A stretch of DNA of 36,374 nucleotides, taken from Longimycelium tulufanense. Its GTDB lineage: Bacteria > Actinomycetota > Actinomycetes > Mycobacteriales > Pseudonocardiaceae. Position 1 is the first letter of the stretch. The number at the start of each line of letters is the position of its first letter. The notes under the pieces are model-generated. The model was not told the DNA's origin. It ran no database searches and saw only the letters and a program-made list of their open reading frames with translations. A program made the position numbers and the translations under genes. Positions 9,134 to 16,151 of this stretch are shown here, in pieces. Location: contig NZ_BMMK01000001.1 of NCBI RefSeq assembly GCF_014645795.1, positions 110,345 through 146,718 of the forward strand, in the 5' to 3' direction.

Positions 9134-10545
9134 GACTCCGCCGCGAGTGTCTGGCACAGAGCTTCCAACGCCCCGGCAAAGGCGTGGTCAGGTGGCGTTC
9201 CGTAGCTGACAACCAGGCCGTCGAGCGGGGCCATTGTGCTGTCGGGGTGGCGGTAAGGGCTCAGTCCCTCCAGAGCGATTCCCCGTGACATACCAGCTTG
9301 CACGACTGCCTGTTCGGTTCCCGGTGGGAGCTCGAGAACCGCGTGTAGTCCGGCCGCGATGCCGGTGACGCGGACGCGCGGTGCGTGTTCGCCGAGCCTT
9401 GTGACGAGCTGGTCCCGGCGGCGGCGGTACCGCAGACGCATCCGCCGGACGTGCCGGTCGTAGGAGCCGGAGTCGATGAAGTCGGCGAGGACCAACTGGT
9501 CCAGGGCACTCGCCCACCATTCCTGCCCGCCCTTCATCGCGAGAACCCCATCGACCAGATTCTCGGGAAGGACCATCCAGCCCAGGCGCAGGGCGGGGGA
9601 GAGACTCTTGCTCGTGGTGCCGAGGTAGACGACCCGGTCGGGGTCCAGCCCCTGCACCGCGCCCACCGGCTGGCGGTCGTAGCGGAACTCGCCGTCGTAG
9701 TCGTCCTCCAGAACGAGCCCTGAGGTGGCACGTGCCCAGTCGATGACAGCCGCTCGCCGCTCGGGGTGCAGCGGCCCACCGGTCGGGAACTGGTGGGCGG
9801 GGGTGAGCAGCACGGCGGTGGCGTCGGTCGACGCGAGCTCCTCGATCTCGGCACCGTGGTCGTCGAGCCGCAGGGGGACGGTGCGAACACCGTGGGCGGC
9901 AAGGATGTCCCGGTGAACGTACAGCCCGTACGACTCTACTCCGACTGTGCCATCGAGAGCTCTGCTGAGAAGGCCCAGGGCGTGAGCGCATCCGGAGCAG
10001 ATGACAATACGATCGGGATCGGCACGCACACCTCGTGTGCGTGCGAGATAGCCAACGAGTGCGCGGCGCAATTCGAGGCGTCCCTGGGGGTCCCCTCGCC
10101 CGAACGCCTCGCTTGGCGCGGTGGTCAGGGCGCGGCGTGCCGAGGTGAGCCAGGCGGCCCGCGGGAACGCTGACGGGTCCGGTGTTCCGGGCATCAGGTC
10201 GTATTCGGGTTTCGCGGTGCGTACCGCCCTGGTCGGTTTCCGTTCAGCCGCGGGCCCCGTCAACGCGGCACGCTGGGCGACGCGGGTCCCTGCGCCCTGA
10301 CGCGCCGTCAGCCAACCCTCGGCGACGAGTTCGGCATACGCTTCTGCGACCGTGTTCCGGGCCACACCGAGATCGGCGGCCAGCGAGCGGGAGGACGGCA
10401 ACCGCGTGCCGGGCGCGAGGCGTCCCGTACGGACGGCGTCGCGCAACGCCCGCATGATCGCGTTGCGAACCCCGCCCCGGCCGTTGAGGTCGAGGTGGAG
10501 GTCGAGGCCGGACTCACCGGTCGCGTTGGCCCACGTTTCCGACAC
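9130..10545 (-). CDS. MocR-family transcriptional regulator (GntR HTH + aminotransferase-like domain)
   Basis: 471 aa. The N-terminus is a GntR winged helix (LPSSRSLAADLGVARNTVAEAY), joined to a fold-type I aminotransferase domain with the PLP lysine in TTSKSLSPALR (Lys313). MocR proteins sense PLP or PLP-linked amino compounds and usually control a divergent gene and themselves. The start is GTG 10545 with no Shine-Dalgarno sequence; a TATGGT hexamer eight bases upstream suggests a leaderless mRNA. The divergent neighbour is the AhpD-like gene. MocR/AhpD pairs seem to occur outside biosynthetic clusters too, so control of this cluster is possible but unproven. An amine-sensing regulator would suit an anthranilate pathway. 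Confidence 0.92.
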   Translation of the reverse strand: MSETWANATGESGLDLHLDLNGRGGVRNAIMRALRDAVRTGRLAPGTRLPSSRSLAADLGVARNTVAEAYAELVAEGWLTARQGAGTRVAQRAALTGPAAERKPTRAVRTAKPEYDLMPGTPDPSAFPRAAWLTSARRALTTAPSEAFGRGDPQGRLELRRALVGYLARTRGVRADPDRIVICSGCAHALGLLSRALDGTVGVESYGLYVHRDILAAHGVRTVPLRLDDHGAEIEELASTDATAVLLTPAHQFPTGGPLHPERRAAVIDWARATSGLVLEDDYDGEFRYDRQPVGAVQGLDPDRVVYLGTTSKSLSPALRLGWMVLPENLVDGVLAMKGGQEWWASALDQLVLADFIDSGSYDRHVRRMRLRYRRRRDQLVTRLGEHAPRVRVTGIAAGLHAVLELPPGTEQAVVQAGMSRGIALEGLSPYRHPDSTMAPLDGLVVSYGTPPDHAFAGALEALCQTLAAES

Positions 10546-10592
10546 GGAAATGGACCATACTCCAGGACACTTCGGTTCATAGTGTGGTTGCC
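10546..10592. promoter_or_regulatory. Compact divergent MocR/ahpD promoter
   Basis: Only 47 bases separate the two GTG starts. TATGGT on the - strand (10559-10554) and TAGTGT on the + strand (10580-10585) each lie seven to eight bases before a GTG, as expected for leaderless transcripts. A dyad ATGGACCAT (10550-10558) and two GGAC repeats could be MocR contacts. Confidence 0.4.
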
Positions 10593-11036
10593 GTGACGAC
10601 CCAACGGATGAACTTCACCACGGCGGCCCCCGCGGTCTTCAAGGCGATGATCACCCTGGACGCTGCGGCCAGGAAGGGCTTGGACCACACGCTCATCGAG
10701 CTCGTCCAGATCCGTGCGTCGCAGATCAACCGATGCACCTACTGCCTGGACATGCACACGACGGACGCCCGCAAGGCCGGGGAGCGCGAGGAGCGCATCT
10801 ACCAGCTCAGTGCCTGGGAGGAGTCCGAGCTCTACACGGACAAGGAGAGGGCCGCCCTGGCCCTCACCGAGGCGGTCACCGTCCTGACCGACGGCTTCGT
10901 CCCCGACCACGTCTACGAGCGTGCCGCCAGGCACTTCGACGAGCCAGAGCTGGCCCAGCTCATCGCACTCATCCTCACCATCAACGCCTGGAACCGGATC
11001 GCGGTGACCACCCGCAAGACTCCGGGTACCGAATGA
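10593..11036 (+). CDS. AhpD-like alkylhydroperoxidase / carboxymuconolactone decarboxylase family protein
   Basis: A 147-aa all-helical protein of the AhpD family. The active-site signature is complete: Glu36, Cys48 and Cys51 in CTYC, and His55. In AhpD this set reduces peroxides using the CxxC pair. GTG 10593 is preferred because a TAGTGT hexamer sits seven bases upstream and no ribosome site is seen; GTG 10584 would add three residues and ATG 10608 would remove five. It is divergent from the MocR regulator and probably its target. A role in peroxide or thiol stress during oxidative tailoring is plausible but inferred. Confidence 0.85.
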   Translation: MTTQRMNFTTAAPAVFKAMITLDAAARKGLDHTLIELVQIRASQINRCTYCLDMHTTDARKAGEREERIYQLSAWEESELYTDKERAALALTEAVTVLTDGFVPDHVYERAARHFDEPELAQLIALILTINAWNRIAVTTRKTPGTE

Positions 11037-11302
11037 CAACCTGACAAAGGGAAGACAATCGGCTGACAGAACTCGCCCCCGGCGTGTGAAGCTGTCCAGG
11101 TAACGACGGAAAGCCCGGTCGGGGCGTCCGCACGGAGTGCGGCGCGTCCTGGCCGGTACTCCGGTGCTTCCCGGATCCCTTTTCGACCAAAGGGATTCTT
11201 CGTTCTCGAGCGTCCCTCTTCGGGGAGATGGCGCCGACTGTCCGTGACCGCATGCGGCGCGAACCTCATTCGTGCCGGCACATTCGTAGTTTGGGTGACG
11301 TC
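11037..11302 (+). promoter_or_regulatory. Structured leader upstream of the MFS exporter
   Basis: This 266-bp stretch holds no convincing gene. Two hairpins stand out: CCGCAC/GTGCGG at 11128-11142 with a 3-base loop, and the perfect 8-bp stem ATCCCTTT/AAAGGGAT at 11175-11196 with a 6-base loop. No T-run follows. The layout could be an attenuator or translational switch for the exporter, or a terminator of the ahpD transcript. Confidence 0.4.
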
Positions 11303-12526
11303 GTGACCACACTCGATTCACCTGCTCCGTCCGATGGGATCCGCCGTTCGCCGTTGCGGGGCTGGCTCGCGGTCTTCGCGGTGACGTTGGGGATCTTCTC
11401 CCTGATGACCTCCGAACTGCTGCCGGTCGGCCTGCTGACGCCGGTGGGCTCCGCGCTGGACGTCTCCGACGGCACGGCAGGCCTGATGGTGACGGTCCCC
11501 GGCATCGTTGCCGCCTTCTCCGCACCCCTGGTCACCGTCGCGACCGGCAAGATAGACCGACGCCTGGTGCTGGGGGTGCTGATCGGCCTGGTGGGGGCGG
11601 CAAACCTGGCATCCGCGTTCGCGACGAACTTCGCCATCGTGCTGGTGGCCCGCTTCCTCGTCGGGATCAGCGTCGGCGGCTTCTGGTCGATTGCCGGGGG
11701 CATCGCCCTCCGGCTCGTGCCCGAGCACCAGGTGGCCAGGGCGACCGCGGTGATCTTCGGGGGCGTCGAGACCGCCTCCGTGCTCGGGGTGCCGACCGGA
11801 ACGCTGCTCGGCGACCTCAGCGGGTGGCGGACCGCTTTCGGGGCGGTCGGCGTGCTGGGGCTGACCTCGTTGGTGTGCATGGTCCTGTTGATGCCGTCCC
11901 TACCGCCCCAGCGGACGATCACCCTGTCGGACCTGCCGAAGATCTTCCGCACCAACGCCGGGGTACGGATCGGCGTCGCCATCACGTTCCTGGTCATTAC
12001 CGGCCACTTCCTGGCGTACACGTATGTGCGCCCGGTGCTGCAGGAGATCTCCGGCGTGGACACCAACCTGATCAGCTTGCTGCTACTGATCTTCGGTGTC
12101 GCCGGAATCTGCGGCAACTTCATCGCGGGGTGGATGGTGGCAAGAAACGTCCGAGCGACAGTGCTCGGCATCGCCGTCCTGCTCACCTCGTCGGTGGTGT
12201 TGCTCGCGCTCGCCGGCAAGGGCACCGCGGTGGCGATCGTCCTGCTCGTCCTGTGGGGCCTTGCCTACGGCGGGGTGCCGGTGAGCATGCAGACCTGGAT
12301 TCTCAAGGCGGCGCCGGACGCGACCGAGGCGGCATCGTCGCTGTACGTCTCGATGTTCAACTGGTCCATCGCGCTCGGAGCACTGTTCGGTGGGTTCGCG
12401 GTCGACAGCATTGCCACCGCGAGCGTGCTGTGGATCGGGGGTGGCCTCGTCATCCTGACGGTCCTGGCGGTCGGTGCGACCAACCGGTCCGCACTTCCCG
12501 GCGAGCCCGCGGCAGCAGCCCACTAG
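11303..12526 (+). CDS. MFS exporter (AraJ/Cmx-like drug:H+ antiporter)
   Basis: About 407 aa with roughly twelve hydrophobic segments and the DHA1-type signatures LLPVGLLTP in TM1, GKIDRR in the TM2-3 loop and ARFLVGISVGGFWS in TM4. It is an inner-membrane proton-driven exporter related to AraJ and chloramphenicol exporters. The likely role is export of, and self-resistance to, the cluster product; substrate unknown. The start is uncertain: GTG 11303 lies close to TM1 but lacks a clear ribosome site, while ATG 11228 directly abuts a GGGGAG run and would add 25 residues of unlikely composition. It is followed by a strong hairpin and then by the BBE oxidase on the same strand. Confidence 0.85.
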   Translation: MTTLDSPAPSDGIRRSPLRGWLAVFAVTLGIFSLMTSELLPVGLLTPVGSALDVSDGTAGLMVTVPGIVAAFSAPLVTVATGKIDRRLVLGVLIGLVGAANLASAFATNFAIVLVARFLVGISVGGFWSIAGGIALRLVPEHQVARATAVIFGGVETASVLGVPTGTLLGDLSGWRTAFGAVGVLGLTSLVCMVLLMPSLPPQRTITLSDLPKIFRTNAGVRIGVAITFLVITGHFLAYTYVRPVLQEISGVDTNLISLLLLIFGVAGICGNFIAGWMVARNVRATVLGIAVLLTSSVVLLALAGKGTAVAIVLLVLWGLAYGGVPVSMQTWILKAAPDATEAASSLYVSMFNWSIALGALFGGFAVDSIATASVLWIGGGLVILTVLAVGATNRSALPGEPAAAAH

Positions 12527-12544
12527 ATGCCGTACCCAGTCCTG

Positions 12545-12578
12545 CCCCTCGGGCCCGTCCCCCAGCGGGCTCGAGGGG
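12545..12578 (+). terminator. Stable 13-bp hairpin between exporter and oxidase
   Basis: The arms 12545-12557 (CCCCTCGGGCCCG) and 12566-12578 (CGGGCTCGAGGGG) pair over 13 positions with one G-U wobble, around an 8-base loop. It lies 18 bases after the exporter stop and 7 before the next ribosome site (AAAGG, 12587-12591). It may terminate or attenuate the exporter transcript or mark an RNA processing site. Confidence 0.5.
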
Positions 12579-12597
12579 TAACCCAGAAAGGTTGAGC

Positions 12598-14172
12598 ATG
12601 ACCGAGTCCACCATCCGCGGAACCACCACGAACAACGCGGTGCCCGTCGTCCGGGCCTTCCGGCTGGCCGAGGCGGGTCCGGACGACCCCCGCTACGAGG
12701 ACCTCGCGGTACGGGGGCACAACCGGCGGTTCATGGCCCGGCCGGACGCCTTCCGTGTGGTGACGAGCACCGAACAGGTCGTCCAGGCCGTCAACGACGC
12801 CGTGCGGGAGGAGCGCCGCGTCGCGATTCGCAGCGGTGCCCACGGCTACGAGAACTTCGCCGGGGATCCTTCCGTCGAGGTTGTGATCGACCTTGCCGAG
12901 ATGAACGCGGTCGACTTCGACCCCGAGCGCAACGCCTTCGTGATCGAGGCCGGTGCCCGGCTCGACGACGTCTACCAGCGGCTGTACTACGGCTGGGGTG
13001 TGACGATCCCCGCGGGCAACAGCGCAACCGTCGGCATCGGTGGTCACGTGCAGGGGGGCGGCTACGGATCGCTCTGCCGACGCCACGGCATCACTGTTGA
13101 CCACCTTTACGCCGTCGAGGTCGTCGTCGTCGACGCGTCCGGACAGGCCCGCGCGGTTGTGGCGACCCGGGAGACCGACGACCCGAACCACGACCTGTGG
13201 TGGGCCCACACCGGGGGCGGTGGCGGCAACTTCGGCGTCGTCACCCGATACTGGTTCCGCTCCCCGTCGGCGACCGGGACGGATCCCACCGGCTTGCTGC
13301 CCCGTCCGCCGGCCAGCGTGCTGGCGGGCACGGTGCTCTTCCCTCGTCAGGGCCTGGACAAGGCCGGCTTCCGCACACTACTCGGAAACTTCGGACGCTG
13401 GCTGGAGCACAACAGCGGCCCGGAGTCCCCGTATCTCGATCTCTTCGGTGGCCTGGTACTGACGGGCCGCCCGCGCGAGGGTGACCCGGGCATGGTCGCC
13501 GTGGCCTTCGCCCACGTCGACGCGACCCGGCCCGACGCCGCGGAACTGCTCGAGCGTTACGTCCACGAGATCACCGCCGACCTGAGTACCCCTCCGGTCG
13601 TCCTCCCCACCGAAAGGATGCCCTGGCTGGTGTCCAAGCGAGCTCTCGCCGCCGCACAGGACGCGGAGGTGGGCCGGCAGAAGGTCAAGTCCTCCTACCA
13701 GCGGAGGCCGTTCACCGACCAGCAGGCCGACACCCTGTACGAGTACCTGAACAGCTCGGACCACACCAATGACAGCAGCCTGGTGGCGATCGAGTCCTTC
13801 GGCGGTCAGGCCAACGCGGTGGCCGCGGACGCCACCGCCGTGGCACAGCGCGACTCCATCATGAGGGTGTTCTTCATGAACACCTGGCAGAACCCAGAAC
13901 AGGATGACACCAACCTCGACTGGATGCGCCGCCTCTATCGCGACCTGTACGCGGAGACGGGGGGCGTGCCGGCTCCTGGTGGCAACGCGGATGGCTGCTT
14001 CATCAACTTTGCTGACTTCGACATGGCTGACCCAGAATGGAATGCGTCCGGCGTCGCCTGGCATGACCTGTACTACAAGGGAAACTATGCGCGACTGCAG
14101 GCCGTAAAGACAAAGTGGGACCCGCTCAACGTGTTTCGTCACGCCCTGTCGGTCCGCCCTTCCGCGAAGTGA
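12598..14172 (+). CDS. BBE-like FAD-linked oxidase (PCMH superfamily)
   Basis: 524 aa. The PCMH FAD-binding domain comes first, with RSGAHGYENF carrying the histidine that normally holds the flavin 8-alpha carbon (His82), then VGIGGHVQGGGYG and NFGVVTRYWF. A berberine-bridge C-terminal segment ends near DPLNVFRH. Relatives oxidise alcohols, phenols or amines with O2 and often close rings in natural-product pathways. Bicovalent members have a cysteine in the stretch before VGIGGH; here the aligned residue is Ser142, so only the histidine link is expected. ATG 12598 has AAAGG upstream. The hairpin at 12545-12578 may separate it from the exporter. A late oxidative step is likely, substrate unknown. 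Confidence 0.88.
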   Translation: MTESTIRGTTTNNAVPVVRAFRLAEAGPDDPRYEDLAVRGHNRRFMARPDAFRVVTSTEQVVQAVNDAVREERRVAIRSGAHGYENFAGDPSVEVVIDLAEMNAVDFDPERNAFVIEAGARLDDVYQRLYYGWGVTIPAGNSATVGIGGHVQGGGYGSLCRRHGITVDHLYAVEVVVVDASGQARAVVATRETDDPNHDLWWAHTGGGGGNFGVVTRYWFRSPSATGTDPTGLLPRPPASVLAGTVLFPRQGLDKAGFRTLLGNFGRWLEHNSGPESPYLDLFGGLVLTGRPREGDPGMVAVAFAHVDATRPDAAELLERYVHEITADLSTPPVVLPTERMPWLVSKRALAAAQDAEVGRQKVKSSYQRRPFTDQQADTLYEYLNSSDHTNDSSLVAIESFGGQANAVAADATAVAQRDSIMRVFFMNTWQNPEQDDTNLDWMRRLYRDLYAETGGVPAPGGNADGCFINFADFDMADPEWNASGVAWHDLYYKGNYARLQAVKTKWDPLNVFRHALSVRPSAK

Positions 14173-14221
14173 CGCCCTGTGACGGCACAGCGAATTCAAT
14201 CTGGGCTGGTAAGGAGCTACG

Positions 14222-14932
14222 TTGGCAACCCGTCATGACGAACCGACCGTGACCGTGTGGTCGGACATTGGTTGCCCATGGGCGGCCCTTGCCCTGCACA
14301 CGCTGCACGTCGCGGCAGAGCGGCGAGGGCTGCCCCTCCTGGTCGACCACCGGGCGTTCCCACTGGAGCTGTTCAACCGCCAGTCCACCCCGAAGTTCAT
14401 TGTGGATGCCGAGATTGTCGTGATCGCCGGCACCCTGCCGGAGCTTGGGTGGCAGCGGTGGCGGGGACCTGACTGGACCTATCCCGCCACCACGCTGCCC
14501 GCGTTGGAGGCGGTGCAGGCCGCCAAGGATCCGGCCATCGGCGGCCTTTGGGGAAGCGACGAGCTGGACGGCGCCTTGCGGCGGGCGTTCTACGTCGAGA
14601 GCAAGTGCATCAGCGTTCACCCGGTGATCCTTGACATCGCCGAGGAGTGCACGCACGTAGATGCTGGCGCGCTGGCGAAGGCCCTCGCACGGGGCGAGGG
14701 GCGTGCCGAGGTGTACGAGCAGTGGCGGACCTCCCAGGGTCCACCGATCCAGGGCAGCCCGCATCTGTTCGCCACGGGCGGCTATGCGGCACACAACCCG
14801 GGAGTGGAGTACAGGTGGTCCGCGCCACCACGGGTGGGGGGCTTTCCTAGGCTGGAGGAGTACAACCCGGTCTGGGCGGACGAGCTTCTCGACATCGTTC
14901 GTTCCCGGTCGGCTGACACGGATCGAAGCTGA
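14222..14932 (+). CDS. DsbA/FrnE-family thioredoxin-fold protein with CPWA motif
   Basis: 236 aa, FrnE/2-hydroxychromene-2-carboxylate isomerase group. The N-terminus carries SDIGCPWA (14-21), so the usual CxxC is reduced to Cys18 with Ala21 in place of the second cysteine; GSPHLF near residue 180 matches the cis-proline loop region. Losing the second cysteine argues against disulphide exchange and suggests a glutathione-transferase-like or isomerase role, or use of a small thiol. The start is TTG 14222 with AAGGAG at 14211-14216. It ends four bases from the stop of the convergent - strand operon; CTGAACCTTCAG, a short dyad, spans that gap. It may handle an electrophilic intermediate, but this is inference. 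Confidence 0.78.
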   Translation: MATRHDEPTVTVWSDIGCPWAALALHTLHVAAERRGLPLLVDHRAFPLELFNRQSTPKFIVDAEIVVIAGTLPELGWQRWRGPDWTYPATTLPALEAVQAAKDPAIGGLWGSDELDGALRRAFYVESKCISVHPVILDIAEECTHVDAGALAKALARGEGRAEVYEQWRTSQGPPIQGSPHLFATGGYAAHNPGVEYRWSAPPRVGGFPRLEEYNPVWADELLDIVRSRSADTDRS

Positions 14933-14936
14933 ACCT

Positions 14937-16151
14937 TCAGTTGGCGCCTCCGAACAGAAGCTGCTCCGGTGGCGCCGTCAGTTCGTGGCCGACGAGGGGA
15001 CGCAACACGGGGTAGGCGCTGGCATCTCCAGCCAGCACACCGCCCAGCAGGACGCGTGCATCCGGGCTCAGCACGAGCTTTGCGTACGTGCTGTCGGTGT
15101 TGTCGACGTAGCTGATTTCCAGGACTCCTGCCGTCATGGCGTGCGCGTCGCCGAAGCTGGCCACGTCGACACCAAGCAGCTTGAGCTTGGTGGACACATC
15201 GGGTAAGGGGAGCGCGGCCCCACCGAACCCGAGTAACTGCTGGACAACGATCTCGGCCATGCGGTAGCCGGGCGCGGCCAGCCCGTAACAACGTCCGTTC
15301 ACCGCGGCACATTCGCCCACCGCCCAGATGCGTTCGTCGCTGGTGCGGCATTGGTCGTCGACCAGGAAGCCACCGCGTTGGGCCCGACCGAGTCCGGCTG
15401 GGCCGGCGAGCTCGTCCCGTGGGCGGATCCCGGCGGAGAACACCACCAGCTCAGTGTCGAGAACGCTGCCGTCAGCCAGGGTCACACCACACACGCGACC
15501 GTCCGTGCCGGTGTCGACGGATCGGATCGCGGCGCCGCAGTGCAACCTGAGCCCGAGCTCGCCGACGAGCTTGGCGAGCACCCGCCCACCCCCGTCGTCG
15601 ACCTGCAACGGCATCAACCGGGACGCCATCTCGACCACATGGGGACGCATTCCGAGCAGCCGAAGCGCATTGGCCGCCTCGAGGCCGAGCAGCCCGCCAC
15701 CGATCACCACGCCCGGCCGGCCGGAGACCGCTGCGGCGCGGATCGCGTCCAGGTCGTCGATGGTGCGGTAGACGAAGCAGCCGGGTGCGTCGTGCCCCGG
15801 CACGGGTGGCACGAACGGGCGTGAGCCGGTGGCCAGCACGAGCGCGTCGTAGCCGAGATCGGTGCCGTCGGTAGTGGTTACCGTTTGGGAACCCCGGTCC
15901 ACACTCGCAGCGACCGTACCCAGCCGCAGGTCGACCAACGGGTCACGGAGGAAGTCGTGGTCGACCAGGGTGAGGTCATGCGCGCTCTTCCCCGCCATAT
16001 AGGAGGAGAGCGCCGTTCGGTCATAGGCGGGTCGGCTCTCCTCAGCCAGGACGACGATTCGCCAGGCGTCGGCGCGATCTTTGACACGCAGATCGGTCAC
16101 GAGGCGATGGCCGACCATTCCGTGTCCGATGACGACAAGGGTGCCAGTCAT
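14937..16151 (-). CDS. NAD(P)H/FAD oxidoreductase resembling the NirB N-terminus (no siroheme domain)
   Basis: 404 aa of pyridine-nucleotide-disulphide oxidoreductase type: FAD motif VVIGHGMVGHRL at the N-terminus, ALVLATGSRPFVPPVPG, the NAD motif GVVIGGGLLGLEAA, and the WAVGECAAVNG flavin-closing motif. It matches the first half of assimilatory nitrite reductase NirB. The [2Fe-2S] BFD and siroheme/4Fe-4S parts of NirB (about 850 aa) are absent, and no NirD follows. It should therefore supply electrons rather than reduce nitrite. Its ATG overlaps the preceding stop (ATGA), so it is the last gene of the nitrate module. The partner could be the FAD/BFD protein, NasA, or one of the cluster oxygenases. 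Confidence 0.82.
   Translation of the reverse strand: MTGTLVVIGHGMVGHRLVTDLRVKDRADAWRIVVLAEESRPAYDRTALSSYMAGKSAHDLTLVDHDFLRDPLVDLRLGTVAASVDRGSQTVTTTDGTDLGYDALVLATGSRPFVPPVPGHDAPGCFVYRTIDDLDAIRAAAVSGRPGVVIGGGLLGLEAANALRLLGMRPHVVEMASRLMPLQVDDGGGRVLAKLVGELGLRLHCGAAIRSVDTGTDGRVCGVTLADGSVLDTELVVFSAGIRPRDELAGPAGLGRAQRGGFLVDDQCRTSDERIWAVGECAAVNGRCYGLAAPGYRMAEIVVQQLLGFGGAALPLPDVSTKLKLLGVDVASFGDAHAMTAGVLEISYVDNTDSTYAKLVLSPDARVLLGGVLAGDASAYPVLRPLVGHELTAPPEQLLFGGAN

Noticed and set aside
11228-11302. N-terminal extension of the MFS exporter from ATG 11228
   Set aside because: The ribosome-like run directly abuts the ATG, and the extra residues are charged and cysteine/histidine-bearing, unlike MFS N-termini. 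GTG 11303 is preferred, though not proven.
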